From NCBI GenBank assembly GCA_002011035.2, contig MTLY02000001.1, positions 471,546 through 535,545 of the forward strand: a DNA stretch of 64,000 bases. The letters are read 5' to 3'. This document shows positions 42,741 to 52,320 of the stretch, piece by piece; position 1 is the first letter of the stretch, and every line of letters begins with the position of its first letter. The DNA comes from Candidatus Hecatella orcuttiae (GTDB lineage Archaea; Thermoproteota; Bathyarchaeia; Hecatellales; Hecatellaceae). Made by a program: the position numbers and the translations under genes. Below the pieces are notes generated by a model. The model saw nothing but the letters and a program-made list of their open reading frames with translations. It was not told the DNA's origin and made no database searches.

Positions 42741-44168
42741 ATGAGTATCCTGGTTGAAGGCGGAATCATGGTTACAAACGACCCTTCCAAGCCCGTGGTG
42801 AAAGACGGCGCTGTGGCGGTGGAGGGAGATAAAATTGTGGCGGTGGGTAGGGCGGAGGAGGTGAAACGGAATTACGCGGCGGAGGAAATTGTAGACGCCC
42901 GTGGGAAGCTGGTGATTCCGGGAATGGTGAACGCCCACACTCACATGTTCCAAGCCCTCGGGCGCAGCATGTATTCTTCGCTGCTGGGCAGCATGGACAC
43001 TGTGGATAAGGACATGTGGCTGTGGAACCTGCTGGAGAGGTTCCTGTTCCCCCTTTCCCAAGTTCTAACAGTGGAGGATGTAGTCACTGGAGCGAACCTT
43101 GCCTGCGTTGAAATGGTGAGAAGCGGCATCACCTGCGTGGTGGACAACCACTACGGGCCCACGGATAAGGCCACAGTGGTGAAGCTGGCCGAGGCCCTGG
43201 AGAAATTCGGAATGAGAAGCGTGATCGCCAGAGGAATAGCCCCCAAGGAAAAACCTCCGCTGGCTGACAAGGTGAGGATTCCCGGGCATGTTTTCAAGTA
43301 CTCCTCCGAGGAGGAGCTGAGGATTACGGAGGAATGCATCTTGGAGGTGAACCGCCAAAGCAGCCTCATCCAAGTCTGGCCGGCGCCTCTTAACGAGATG
43401 TACACCTATCCCGAAACGATAAGGAAAGCCTACGAGCTCGCGGAAAAACACGGCGTAGGCCTGCACACCCACATTCAAGAGGCCGGTAATGAAACAAGGC
43501 TGTATACTGAGGAGTACGGGAAAAAGCCCGTGGAGCTCCTCTACGAGCTGGGTGTTCTTTCCCCCAAGTTTCACATTGTTCACGGCATATACCTCACGGA
43601 AGAGGAAATCGACCTCGCCGGAAAAACCGGAGCCACCGTGGTGCATAACCCTTGGAGCAACGCATGCTTCGGCACAGGAGTAGCTCCGATACCTCGGCTG
43701 GTGGAGAAAGGCGCCAACATCGCCCTCGGCACGGATGGGGTGTACGAGAACATGTTTGAAGCCCTCAAGATGGCTTCCGGCCTTCAGGGAGCTGTCCACG
43801 CTAACCCTGTGTTGATGCCCGCGGACAAGGTTTTCGAATTTGCAACGCTGGGCGGGGCGAGGGCTTTGGGGCTTGAAAAGCAGCTGGGCTCCCTGGAGCC
43901 GGGAAAGAAAGCAGACCTAGTGGTCGTAAACGTGAAAAAGCCGAATATGATGCCCTTCCCTTGGGATGCATCCGCCCGCGGCCTAGCCTACCACCTCATC
44001 CTCTTCGGTGTAAGCGCCTACGTGGACGCTGTCATCATCAACGGAAAGACCATTATGGAAAACGGGGTGCTTAAAACCGTCGACGAGGACTCTGTGCTGG
44101 AAAAAGCCCAAGAGACAGCCGAGAGCCTGAGAGAAAGAGTGTCATCGGTCACAGCCGGTAAACTCTGA
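42741..44168 (+). CDS. SsnA/TrzN-like amidohydrolase 2
   Basis: The 475-residue paralogue of the 39798 gene has HTHMFQALGRS, GLHTHIQEAGN, VHGIYLTEEEI and ALGTDGVYENM. It differs most around residues 65-105 and 220-330, the regions that shape the active site, while three blocks remain nearly identical to copy 1. Different substrates with concerted evolution of the framework are likely. Confidence 0.85.
   Translation: MSILVEGGIMVTNDPSKPVVKDGAVAVEGDKIVAVGRAEEVKRNYAAEEIVDARGKLVIPGMVNAHTHMFQALGRSMYSSLLGSMDTVDKDMWLWNLLERFLFPLSQVLTVEDVVTGANLACVEMVRSGITCVVDNHYGPTDKATVVKLAEALEKFGMRSVIARGIAPKEKPPLADKVRIPGHVFKYSSEEELRITEECILEVNRQSSLIQVWPAPLNEMYTYPETIRKAYELAEKHGVGLHTHIQEAGNETRLYTEEYGKKPVELLYELGVLSPKFHIVHGIYLTEEEIDLAGKTGATVVHNPWSNACFGTGVAPIPRLVEKGANIALGTDGVYENMFEALKMASGLQGAVHANPVLMPADKVFEFATLGGARALGLEKQLGSLEPGKKADLVVVNVKKPNMMPFPWDASARGLAYHLILFGVSAYVDAVIINGKTIMENGVLKTVDEDSVLEKAQETAESLRERVSSVTAGKL
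42807..42944 (+). repeat. gene-conversion block 1 (copy B)
   Basis: Partner of 39864-40001; four mismatches. Confidence 0.8.
43101..43387 (+). repeat. gene-conversion block 2 (copy B)
   Basis: Partner of 40167-40453; no mismatches seen in 287 bp. Confidence 0.9.
43851..43927 (+). repeat. gene-conversion block 3 (copy B)
   Basis: Partner of 40920-40996; one mismatch. Confidence 0.75.
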
Positions 44169-44239
44169 TACGCAGAGAAAACCGATCGGCTTCCAGCTCT
44201 TTCCTCCCACTCCAAGACTTGGATGAGTTCGATTAGAGC

Positions 44240-45301
44240 CTACTTGTAACGCCCATACTTCTCTGCTGATTCAACCATTTTTTTGACGTTCACGGCGGGC
44301 GTTCGGTAGGGGATGATGTAGCTGCTTGACAGCAGATAGGCTCCTCCCGCGCCGCCTTTTCTTATGGCTTCCTTGCACTGGTCTTCAACCTCCCCTGGAG
44401 AGCCGTAGAGTAAGGTTTCCTCTTTGATGTTGCCCATCAGCGCCACCCGTCTCCCGACCTTTTCCTTCGCTACACCTAGGTCGGTTTTTCCAAGGCTTAA
44501 CACGTCTGCGCCCACCTCCGCCATCCTTTCAAGGGAAATCTCAGCGTTTCCGCAGCAGTGGAGAATGTATCCCGCTCCAGCCTCGTGCACAGCGTCTGCC
44601 AGCTTCTTGGCGTAGACACCGTTCACCTCCCAGCCCAAGTCAGGGCCTAGCACGTTTTCCGCAAACCAGTCTTCCGCGCTTATTATCCACCGGCATCCAG
44701 CCTCCACCTGCGCCTTGCAGAAGGCTACGGCGCATTCGGTGACGAATTCCATGTACCGACGCTGAAAATCCCGGTTTCGAACCACGTCGACCATGACGTT
44801 CTTCGGCCCCCTGAGATATTCAGCCCAGTAGCTCAGCCCTCCGAATCCTCCGAGGACCGCCGCCTGAGAGCCTACCTCACGGCTGAGAATCTCAGCAGCC
44901 TTGATCCGGGAGGGCATGGAGCCGTCTTTTCTGGGGTTCGGCTTCTCAAGGTCGTCTAGGTCCTCCTCCCTCGTGAGCAGGGGTTTGGAGCAGTCCACGT
45001 AAGGTTCACCCCTCTCGGATATGACCACTTCAAGGCCGAAAGCGTCTACTCCGCAGACAGTCCAGAGAAAGCTGCAGACGTTGTCGGATCCGAACATCTC
45101 CCGCCCTCGGAGCATCGCTTTCGCTATTCCTTCCGCGTCCCAAAAAATATCCTTCCAAGTTAAGCCTAGAGAATCAAGCACAGTATGAGCAGCTCCTAAG
45201 CCGTAGTACACCACAGGAACCCTGTCGGGGATACCTCTCTTCGCAGCCTTCTCAAACCGCTCCCTGCTGCTCAGCATAAGCCCGCGATCCCCGGCTGCCA
45301 A
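44240..45301 (-). CDS. URO-D-family methyltransferase (MtaA/CmuA-like)
   Basis: The 353-residue protein resembles uroporphyrinogen-decarboxylase-family methylcobamide methyltransferases (GLMLSSRERFEKAAKRGIPD, GYILHCCGNAEISLERMAE, MGNIKEETLLYGSPGEVEDQC). The HCC segment is where MtaA-type enzymes bind zinc. Such enzymes move methyl groups from a corrinoid protein to a thiol or pterin. The corrinoid protein gene lies just upstream on the same strand. Confidence 0.8.
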   Translation of the reverse strand: MAAGDRGLMLSSRERFEKAAKRGIPDRVPVVYYGLGAAHTVLDSLGLTWKDIFWDAEGIAKAMLRGREMFGSDNVCSFLWTVCGVDAFGLEVVISERGEPYVDCSKPLLTREEDLDDLEKPNPRKDGSMPSRIKAAEILSREVGSQAAVLGGFGGLSYWAEYLRGPKNVMVDVVRNRDFQRRYMEFVTECAVAFCKAQVEAGCRWIISAEDWFAENVLGPDLGWEVNGVYAKKLADAVHEAGAGYILHCCGNAEISLERMAEVGADVLSLGKTDLGVAKEKVGRRVALMGNIKEETLLYGSPGEVEDQCKEAIRKGGAGGAYLLSSSYIIPYRTPAVNVKKMVESAEKYGRYK

Positions 45302-45369
45302 TTACCAAAAAAATCGATGGGCGAGGCTGGACTTCAGCCGATGCCAGCCTCAGCGGCGCCATGCGCCTT

Positions 45370-46071
45370 CTAAGCGGAGGTAATGCCTTTTATCACAGGC
45401 TTTTTCAGCTCTCGCCCTCTTTCTATCAGGCTTCTGCAGAGTTCCGGGGCGTCCTCCGCGTTCTTACCCCAGCCGTCCGCTGCTATTTCCTCCGCCCACC
45501 TAGTTGTGACGGAGGCTCCTCCAACGATGACGTAATGGTCTTCCCTGATTCCCATATCTTGAAGCAGAGCCACCGTCTCTTTTTGGTAGTAGAGGGATGA
45601 AGTCAGCAGGCTGGACATTCCTATGATGTCCGCCTTCACCTTCCTAGCTTCCTCAACGAATTTTTTAGGGTGCACATCCACCCCAAGGTCATGGACCTCA
45701 AAGCCGCCGCTTTCCAGCATGGCCACGACAAGGTTCTTCCCGATATCGTGGATGTCACCGTACACGGTGCCGATGACCACGACGCCCTTCCTCATATCAG
45801 CCATCTCCTCCTTGGAAAGGCGGGACTTTAAAACCTCCAACCCAGCCTTCATGGCGTCCGCTGCCAACATGACTTGGGGCAGGAAAATTTCGAAGTTGTG
45901 AAACTTCTCCCCTATCACAGCCATGCCTTTGGCGAGGCCTTCATTTATGGCCTTGGTGGGGCCTACTATGTCCGCTGCTTCCTCCGCCGCCGCCTTTGCA
46001 GCTTGCTCGTCGCCGTTTATCACAGCTTCTTCGAGACGTTTTAAAACAATCGATTCATCCTTAGCGCTCAT
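45370..46071 (-). CDS. methyltransferase corrinoid protein (MtbC/MtgC-like)
   Basis: The 233-residue protein has the helical cap (residues about 8-90) and the cobalamin-binding Rossmann domain with DIHDIGKN (residues 106-113; DxHxxG), SSLLTSS and VIVGGASVT. It would carry the methyl group between the MttB enzymes and the URO-D-type methyltransferase. No reductive activator (RamA) is visible in the window. Confidence 0.9.
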   Translation of the reverse strand: MSAKDESIVLKRLEEAVINGDEQAAKAAAEEAADIVGPTKAINEGLAKGMAVIGEKFHNFEIFLPQVMLAADAMKAGLEVLKSRLSKEEMADMRKGVVVIGTVYGDIHDIGKNLVVAMLESGGFEVHDLGVDVHPKKFVEEARKVKADIIGMSSLLTSSLYYQKETVALLQDMGIREDHYVIVGGASVTTRWAEEIAADGWGKNAEDAPELCRSLIERGRELKKPVIKGITSA

Positions 46072-46241
46072 GGTGTATATTTTTCAGCCATGGGTATTTA
46101 AACATCACCGCATCGATAATGAAGCACACACCCGTCTTCCCGGGCAAAAAAAGGGTTATAACATACATATATGGCCATAGGTTTTCTGGGCGAGGCGCCC
46201 GCCTTTTCCAGCTTGATAACGACTTGGATGCATGCGTGTGT

Positions 46242-48185
46242 CTAACCGTATCCCGGCGGCTTCTTTCTAGGAGTGGGGGAGGTTACCTGTAGCAGTTTTT
46301 CTTCCAGTTCCTCTGCCACTTCTCCCAAGCCCAGCTCTAAAAGTTTCTGCTTTGCGGGCAGGCCGCTTTCAATATTCCATCCTCGCAACGTGTAATATTC
46401 TCTCAGCATCTCTTCCAACTCTACCACCTGCCCCTTCGCCGGACCCTTCGGGGAGGGCTCCTTCGTCAGACGTTCAGGCAGAATGTCGTCCTTGCGGCTT
46501 ATTCCTTCCCGAGCATTGAAGGCTCGGTTGAGGTTTACGATGCGTTCGCCGATGAGGCGTAATCTTTCCTCAGAAACGTTCATGCCGCAGGTTAGTTTCA
46601 GAGCTTTGGAGATGTCATCGTAGTAGTAGACGGGGGGAATCTGGGTTCCGTACTTGCACACTCCCACGGACTCAACCACGACCATGTAATCCTCGCATTC
46701 CTTGACCATCAGCCCCTTGTACTTCGGGTTCAACCTATCCGCTATTTCCGGCAGGTACTCTTTTCCAAACCTCTCCTCTATCGTATCCTTGAAGCTCACT
46801 TCGTCGAGCACTGGGAAAGCGTAGAGGTGGTCTGCGCCCCTCGCCGCTGTGACGGCGGCCAGCCCCATGGATTTCTGGGCTCTGGGCTCCTGGGCTGCTA
46901 TCTCCTGTTTCTTAACGTGCATGACATATTTCTCCGAGCCTCTCCCAATTTTCCTAGCCGCCCGGTAGCTTCCCTCCGCAAGCAGGTCTCCGAAGCCTTT
47001 CCGCTTGGCTATCATGGTGATCAGCTGGATTAGGGTTTCATAGTTTCCCCAAGAGAGGTCTATTCCGCCTGTGTCTTTCTTGGTGAGAATGCCTACGTCG
47101 TAGCATTCCATGGCCCACGATATAGTTGCACCGGTGGATATGCCGTCCATGCCGTAGGCGTTACAAAGGTAGTGAGCGAAGAGCACAGCTTCCACATTCG
47201 ACACACCGCACCGGGAACCTAGGCTGCTCTGAGTTTCAAACTCCGGGCTTCCGCCTATGAAGGCGAAGGGCCCCTTATCCACTTTGGTGTAGCGGCCGCA
47301 CCGCTGCACACAGGAGAAGCATGCTCGAGGTTTCACCAAGTACTTCTTTCGGATGGTTTCGCCGCTGATTTTTTCATATTCTTCGAAGACTCCCTGACGC
47401 ATGTTGTAGGTGGGAAGCCGGCCGATCTCCTGCATGAGCTCGATGAGGTAGGTGGTGCCATACTTCACCCGCCCCTCGGTGAAGGGGTGGGCGAGCATTC
47501 TTTTCTGCAGCTCGTCAATGAACTCCAGATATTTGTCAGCCTCAGCGACCTCGATATCTTTGCTTCCGCGGACAACTATAGCCTTCAGTTTTTTAGACCC
47601 CATCACCGCCCCGAGGCCGGAGCGAGCTGCGCAGCGTTCTCTATCATTCATTATGGCGGCGTAGCGCACCAGATTCTCGCCTGCAGGGCCTATGGAGGCT
47701 ACTTTAACATAGGGGTCCCCCATGTCTTTCCTCAGAATGTCGTCGGTTTCATGGGTGGTTTTACCCCAGAGGTCCCCTGCCTCTTTAAGCTCCACCGCAT
47801 CGTCGTCGATCCTCAAGTACACAGGCTTGGCTGAGCGTCCTTCAACGACGATGGCGTCGTATCCCGCATATTTCAGCTCCGGCCCCCAGTGGCCTGCAGC
47901 GTGGGACTCCCCCCAGATCTCTGTCAGGGGAGACTTCGCAGCGACCACATACCGTGAAGCTTGGGGGAACAAGGTGCCTGTCAGAGGGCCTGTTGCAAAC
48001 ATCAGAACGTTCTCCGGGCTTAGAGGGTCTGTTCCGGGTTTAATCCTATCGTATAGAATCCTAGAGCAGAACCCTGCTCCTCCCAGGTACTCTAAAGCCA
48101 GCTTTTCGTCGAGGGGAACTTTCTTCAGCTTCCCGGTGGTGAGGTTGACGTGTAGAAACAGGCCTGCGTAGCCTTTAAACTTCAC
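46242..48185 (-). CDS. tungsten aldehyde:ferredoxin oxidoreductase
   Basis: The 647-residue AOR-family protein has the N-terminal domain (GYAGLFLHVNLTTGKLKKV, GGAGFCSRILYDRIKPG), the cofactor-region signature ACFSCVQRCGR (CxxCxxxC), and VGVCKYGTQ carrying the fourth cluster Cys. Family members use a tungsten bis-pterin and one [4Fe-4S] cluster to oxidise aldehydes with ferredoxin. It is followed by a polyferredoxin gene on the same strand. Its substrate aldehyde in this cluster is unknown. Confidence 0.95.
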   Translation of the reverse strand: MKFKGYAGLFLHVNLTTGKLKKVPLDEKLALEYLGGAGFCSRILYDRIKPGTDPLSPENVLMFATGPLTGTLFPQASRYVVAAKSPLTEIWGESHAAGHWGPELKYAGYDAIVVEGRSAKPVYLRIDDDAVELKEAGDLWGKTTHETDDILRKDMGDPYVKVASIGPAGENLVRYAAIMNDRERCAARSGLGAVMGSKKLKAIVVRGSKDIEVAEADKYLEFIDELQKRMLAHPFTEGRVKYGTTYLIELMQEIGRLPTYNMRQGVFEEYEKISGETIRKKYLVKPRACFSCVQRCGRYTKVDKGPFAFIGGSPEFETQSSLGSRCGVSNVEAVLFAHYLCNAYGMDGISTGATISWAMECYDVGILTKKDTGGIDLSWGNYETLIQLITMIAKRKGFGDLLAEGSYRAARKIGRGSEKYVMHVKKQEIAAQEPRAQKSMGLAAVTAARGADHLYAFPVLDEVSFKDTIEERFGKEYLPEIADRLNPKYKGLMVKECEDYMVVVESVGVCKYGTQIPPVYYYDDISKALKLTCGMNVSEERLRLIGERIVNLNRAFNAREGISRKDDILPERLTKEPSPKGPAKGQVVELEEMLREYYTLRGWNIESGLPAKQKLLELGLGEVAEELEEKLLQVTSPTPRKKPPGYG

Positions 48186-48188
48186 AGC

Positions 48189-48587
48189 TCATTCACCTTT
48201 GACTATTTCTAAGCACCTAACCGGGCATTGTTTCACGCAGAAACCGCATAGAGTGCAGTTTATCGCCACATGCCTGCTGGGATGCATGAATATAGCGTCA
48301 TAGGGGCATGCGTCCACGCATAAGGTGCAGCCGGTGCATTTTTTTTGGTTGATGACGACCAAGCCGGTTTTTTCGACTTTCCTGATAGCTCCCTCCGGGC
48401 AGGCCTCGATGCAGGCCGGCTTTTCGCAGTGCCTACAAGCCACTGGAATATCTTGGCCTTCCTCCCGGCGTACAACTCTAACTCTGGCTTTTTTCGGGTT
48501 CAGCACATGTTCATGGAGGAAGGCGCAGGAAAGCTCACAAATCCGGCAGCCGGTGCATTCCAAGGGGTCAGCGTGTAAGTAAGGCAT
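48189..48587 (-). CDS. four-cluster polyferredoxin partner of AOR
   Basis: From ATG 48587 (GGAGGAGAG upstream) the roughly 132-residue protein has Cys motifs CTGCRICELSC, CRHCEKPACIEACP, CTGCTLCVDACP and CTLCGFCVKQCP, enough for four [4Fe-4S] clusters. An upstream ATG at 48632 would overlap the amidohydrolase stop region and lacks a ribosome-binding site. It probably passes electrons from the AOR. Confidence 0.85.
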   Translation of the reverse strand: MPYLHADPLECTGCRICELSCAFLHEHVLNPKKARVRVVRREEGQDIPVACRHCEKPACIEACPEGAIRKVEKTGLVVINQKKCTGCTLCVDACPYDAIFMHPSRHVAINCTLCGFCVKQCPVRCLEIVKGE

Positions 48588-48591
48588 GATG

Positions 48592-49971
48592 TTACTCTCC
48601 TCCTGAAGCAGCCGGCTTCGGGTATTCCACATGGGGTTTTATGGCACTTAACCTTCGCCAGAGTTCTTCAGCTGCCTTCTGCGAAACCGCGTTCACCTTC
48701 TCTTCCTCAACTGTCAAGACCCGGCGGTTTTCCATCAGAATCTCCCCGTCAACGATCACCGTCTGCACATCGTCCCCGTCAACGGTGTTCACCAAGTGTC
48801 CGAGGACGCTTTCCGGTGTTAGTGGTGTTGGAAGAACATCCGGCTTCACCACGATTATGTCCGCCTTTTTCCCAGCCTCCAAGGACCCGAGCTCTTGGTC
48901 TAATCCGTACATTTCGGCTCCTTTGACGGTCGCCATCTCCAAGACTGTTTGCGGGTCCATGACCCTCGGGTCCCGGTGGTGGACCTTGTGGAGGAGAAAT
49001 GCCGCCCTTATGTTCTCGAACCCGTCGAAGATGTATCCGTCGTTTCCCAGCCCGACGGTTATTCCTTCCCGAAGCATGGCTTTAACCGGCGCCACTCCCA
49101 CGGCGTTGAGCATGTTGCTCATGGGGTTATGGGCTACCTTCGCCCCTGTCTTCTTGAGGATGCCGATTTCATCCTCGTTAAGCTGGACGCAGTGAGCTAA
49201 GACTACGTCAGGTTTGAGAAGGCCTAGGTCGTGAAGCCTCTCCACCGTTCTCTTTCCATACCTTTCCATGTTATGGTAAAGGTCCCCCAGCCCCTCTGAT
49301 GTATGAATAGTCAAGGGCACCCTGTACTTGTCGGCAAGCCGGCGGACTTTTTCCATCAGCTGATCAGACAGCGTGAAGGAGGCATGGAGGCTGAACATAC
49401 CCTTGACTTTGTCCATTCCTCCTCTGGCAATTTTCTCTATGAACCTCACATTTTCCGCTACGCCTCTTTCCCCTTCTTCGGAGCTGTGTCTCTCCGTTAC
49501 TTCGTAGGCTAAGATTCCCCGAATCCCCACCTCTTTCACAGCCTTCGCTATGTGGTCTAGGCTTAGGTCCACGGAGTTCGGCCCCGAATAGGTGTCCGCG
49601 AAACAGGTGGTTCCTGTCTTCAAAAACTCCAAGCAGCCGACCAGAGCGCTGGCGTAGGCGTCCTCCCGGGTCATCGCCTCATCCATCGGCCACCAGACTC
49701 TCTGCAGAATCTGGGAAAAGTCGGTGGGCGGAACGATGTTAAGACTAGCCCCTCGGAGAAGCATACCGTATAGGTGTGTGTGAGCGCAGATCAGACCGGG
49801 CATTACGATGCTTCCGCGGGCGTCGATAACTTTCTCAGGTTTATAGGCCCCTCCAGCGTCTCCTTTTCCAACTTCCACGATCCTGTCTCCGTCGACAACA
49901 ACCTCTCCTCTCAAGATGCGCCGCTGAGCGTCCATGGTCACTAGGAGCCCGTTTTTTATCAGCAAGACCAC
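48592..49971 (-). CDS. ssnA: SsnA-like amidohydrolase 3
   Basis: The 459-residue protein resembles E. coli SsnA in order and in detail: IVMPGLICAHTHLYGMLLRG, then IVPPTDFSQILQRVWWPMDE, paralleling SsnA's ICSHNHFYSGLSRG and PDFISTLKNLWWRLD. Later metal ligands sit in TIHTSEG, VVLAHCVQ and VGLGNDG. SsnA belongs to the bacterial ygfK-ssnA-xdh purine catabolism region, though its reaction is not settled. It ends 5 bp before the ferredoxin gene. Confidence 0.85.
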   Translation of the reverse strand: MVLLIKNGLLVTMDAQRRILRGEVVVDGDRIVEVGKGDAGGAYKPEKVIDARGSIVMPGLICAHTHLYGMLLRGASLNIVPPTDFSQILQRVWWPMDEAMTREDAYASALVGCLEFLKTGTTCFADTYSGPNSVDLSLDHIAKAVKEVGIRGILAYEVTERHSSEEGERGVAENVRFIEKIARGGMDKVKGMFSLHASFTLSDQLMEKVRRLADKYRVPLTIHTSEGLGDLYHNMERYGKRTVERLHDLGLLKPDVVLAHCVQLNEDEIGILKKTGAKVAHNPMSNMLNAVGVAPVKAMLREGITVGLGNDGYIFDGFENIRAAFLLHKVHHRDPRVMDPQTVLEMATVKGAEMYGLDQELGSLEAGKKADIIVVKPDVLPTPLTPESVLGHLVNTVDGDDVQTVIVDGEILMENRRVLTVEEEKVNAVSQKAAEELWRRLSAIKPHVEYPKPAASGGE

Positions 49972-50183
49972 GAGGGTTCACTTCGTTTTACAGCTTCTAT
50001 TTTTAGAGGTTGCTGGTTTACCTAGGAAAGGTGCACTAAAATTTATATCTTATGATAAAAATTCGCAAAAGGCCAATATGGCTTTTATTTATGTTTTCCG
50101 GTTTGGGAGGGGCATAGACTCCGAGAACAGCAGCCTGAAAGGTTTACGGAGCAAAAGCAACTACAGTTCTAGGCCCTCCCTCG

Positions 50184-50199
50184 GAGAAAAACTTAAAGT
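50184..50199 (+). promoter_or_regulatory. BRE/TATA-like promoter of the carbamoyltransferase operon
   Basis: GAGAAAAACTTAAAGT lies about 36 bp before ATG 50235. The rest of the 49972-50234 gap shows no gene. Confidence 0.5.
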
Positions 50200-50234
50200 C
50201 CCCGGTAATCAAAGGATATGGAAGGTGAGTTTAA

Positions 50235-51278
50235 ATGTCGACCTCTGTCAAAGCTAAAGATTTGATCACAACCCAAGAGTGGAGCAGGGAAGAATTAGAC
50301 AGAACACTAGAACTGGCCTTAGAATTGAAGGAAAAACGAAGGAAAAGAATCCCCCACAAGCTACTGGAGGGGCGCACCCTCTTCATGCTGTTTTACAACC
50401 TCTCCCTCAGGACCAGAAACAGCTTCGAAGCAGGCATATTCCAGCTGGGCGGGCAGGGAATATTTCTCTCCCCAACAGCCGTCTACCGGCCTGCCCTCGC
50501 GGGAAGCGAAATCCCCTACGAAACGGAGAGAGTATCCGACGTGGCCCGGGTTCTGAGCAGATACGGGGACGCCATCGCCATCAGGATCTACGGGAAACCT
50601 GTAAACTGGACCTATGGAATGGGCGACCAGATTGTGAGGGAGTTCGCCAAGTATGCGGACATTCCCGTGATCAACATGGAATGCGACATGTTTCACCCAT
50701 GCCAAGGCTTAGCCGACGTCCTCACCATAAAAGAAAAACTTGGCACCCTTGAAGGAAAGAAGATCGTCGTAAGCTGGGCGTACTCCGGGGGAATAAAACC
50801 TCTGGCTGTTCCGCAGAGCTGCATCCTGAACTTCACCAGATTTGGAGGCGACGTAACCCTCGCGCATCCCAAAGGCCTTGAACTTGACCCCACTGTCGTA
50901 AGCTGGGCGAGGAAAAACGCTGAGGAGAGTGGGGGAAGTTTCGAGATCAACTACGACATGAATCAGGCCTTCGAGGGGGCTGATGTGGTCTACCCTAAAT
51001 CTTGGGCGCCTCTTCAGTTCATGCCTCCGAAGACATGCAAGATGGAGGAGGAGAAGGCCTTAGAATTGATGAACAGACATAAAGACTGGATAACCACGGC
51101 TGAAAAAATAGACCTCTGCAAAAGAAACGTCCTCTACATGCACTGTCTGCCAGCCGATAGAGGGATGGAGGTAACAGACGAAGTTATCGACGGACCTAAC
51201 TCCGTGGTGATGGATGAAGCGGAGAACAGACTTCACGTCCAAAAATCCATCATGGTTCTGCTGATGAGACGAGATTAA
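50235..51278 (+). CDS. YgeW/AOTCase-like carbamoyltransferase 1
   Basis: The 347-residue protein is in the aspartate/ornithine carbamoyltransferase superfamily. The carbamoyl-phosphate loop is SLRTR (residues 57-61) in place of STRTR, as in acetyl/succinyl-ornithine-type enzymes. HPCQ is at 154-157 and HCLPAD at 303-308, and VVYPKSWAP matches YgeW. ENRLHVQKSIM near the C-terminus fits the AOTCase-type knot. It may cleave a carbamoyl-amino acid (reverse direction) rather than make arginine. The second copy follows after 13 bp. Confidence 0.85.
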   Translation: MSTSVKAKDLITTQEWSREELDRTLELALELKEKRRKRIPHKLLEGRTLFMLFYNLSLRTRNSFEAGIFQLGGQGIFLSPTAVYRPALAGSEIPYETERVSDVARVLSRYGDAIAIRIYGKPVNWTYGMGDQIVREFAKYADIPVINMECDMFHPCQGLADVLTIKEKLGTLEGKKIVVSWAYSGGIKPLAVPQSCILNFTRFGGDVTLAHPKGLELDPTVVSWARKNAEESGGSFEINYDMNQAFEGADVVYPKSWAPLQFMPPKTCKMEEEKALELMNRHKDWITTAEKIDLCKRNVLYMHCLPADRGMEVTDEVIDGPNSVVMDEAENRLHVQKSIMVLLMRRD

Positions 51279-51291
51279 ATGCGGTGATGGT

Positions 51292-52320
51292 ATGAAAAGC
51301 CTGTATGGAAGAGACCTGATCACAACCCAAGACTGGAGCATCGACGAGCTGACCGAGACCATAGAGCTGGCGAAAAAATTCAAAGACATGAGAAAAGCTG
51401 GAAAGCCTCTCCCCAAAATCTTGGAGAGAAAGAACTTCTTCTCCGTGTTCTACGCGTCCTCCACCCGGACGAGGGCTGCCTTTGAGGTGGGAATGGAGCT
51501 CCTGGGAGGGCATAACCTCTACATCGACGTATCCACCACGAGGATTAAAGCGGGGGAGGCTGTGAAGGATGTTGCCAAAATGTACGACGGCTACGGAGAC
51601 GGCATCGGTGTGAGAATACTTGACAACGTCATCGACTTCAAGTATGGGGAAGGATTGAGAGTCGTCAAAGAGTTCGCTGAAGTAGCGAGAGTCCCTGTGA
51701 TCGACATGGGCTGCTGCACCTACCATCCGACGCAGGCCATAGGCGACATCATGACGCTGGGGAATAAGCTGGGAAGGCTTCCAAAGAAAAAATACACCGT
51801 CACATGGGCTTACTCCTCCAGGCTGAGGGGAGTCTGCAGCGTCCAGTCTGAGGTTCTGATAGCGACAAGGTTCGGCATGGACGTAACCCTAGCTCACCCT
51901 CCGGAATTCGAACTGGACCCGAAGATAATGGCGGCTGCGAAGAAAAACGCTGAGGAAAGCGGAGGCAGCTTGGAGGTGTCCCACGATTTCGAGGAAGCCC
52001 TCCGGGGCGCCAACGCCGTGTTCCCTCGAAGCTGGGTTACCTCAGGGCTTCTCAAAACCGGCCTCAGCGGCTACGGCATGGAGGAGGAGGTTAAAATCCA
52101 CAACAAGCACAGGGATTGGAGGCTGGAGAAGCGTCACGTCGACGACCTGATGGGGAAGCCGGCGGTTGTAACCCATGTGCTACCCGTGTTCAGGGGGGAG
52201 GAGGCCTCCGACGACGTCCTAGACGGGCCGGAGTCAGTTATCTACGAGCAGGCGGAGGACAACCTCTACGCTAAGATGGCTGTGCTTTCCCTGACCATGG
52301 CCAAGGAAATAAACCTGTAG
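51292..52320 (+). CDS. YgeW/OTCase-like carbamoyltransferase 2
   Basis: The 342-residue paralogue shares DLITTQ[ED]WS and N[KR]H[RK]DW with copy 1, but has canonical SSTRTR (56-61) and HPTQ and replaces HCLP by HVLP. Loss of the HCLP Cys argues against ornithine itself as the amine partner. The two proteins may form a heteromer or use different carbamoyl-amino acids. It is cotranscribed with copy 1. Confidence 0.85.
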   Translation: MKSLYGRDLITTQDWSIDELTETIELAKKFKDMRKAGKPLPKILERKNFFSVFYASSTRTRAAFEVGMELLGGHNLYIDVSTTRIKAGEAVKDVAKMYDGYGDGIGVRILDNVIDFKYGEGLRVVKEFAEVARVPVIDMGCCTYHPTQAIGDIMTLGNKLGRLPKKKYTVTWAYSSRLRGVCSVQSEVLIATRFGMDVTLAHPPEFELDPKIMAAAKKNAEESGGSLEVSHDFEEALRGANAVFPRSWVTSGLLKTGLSGYGMEEEVKIHNKHRDWRLEKRHVDDLMGKPAVVTHVLPVFRGEEASDDVLDGPESVIYEQAEDNLYAKMAVLSLTMAKEINL

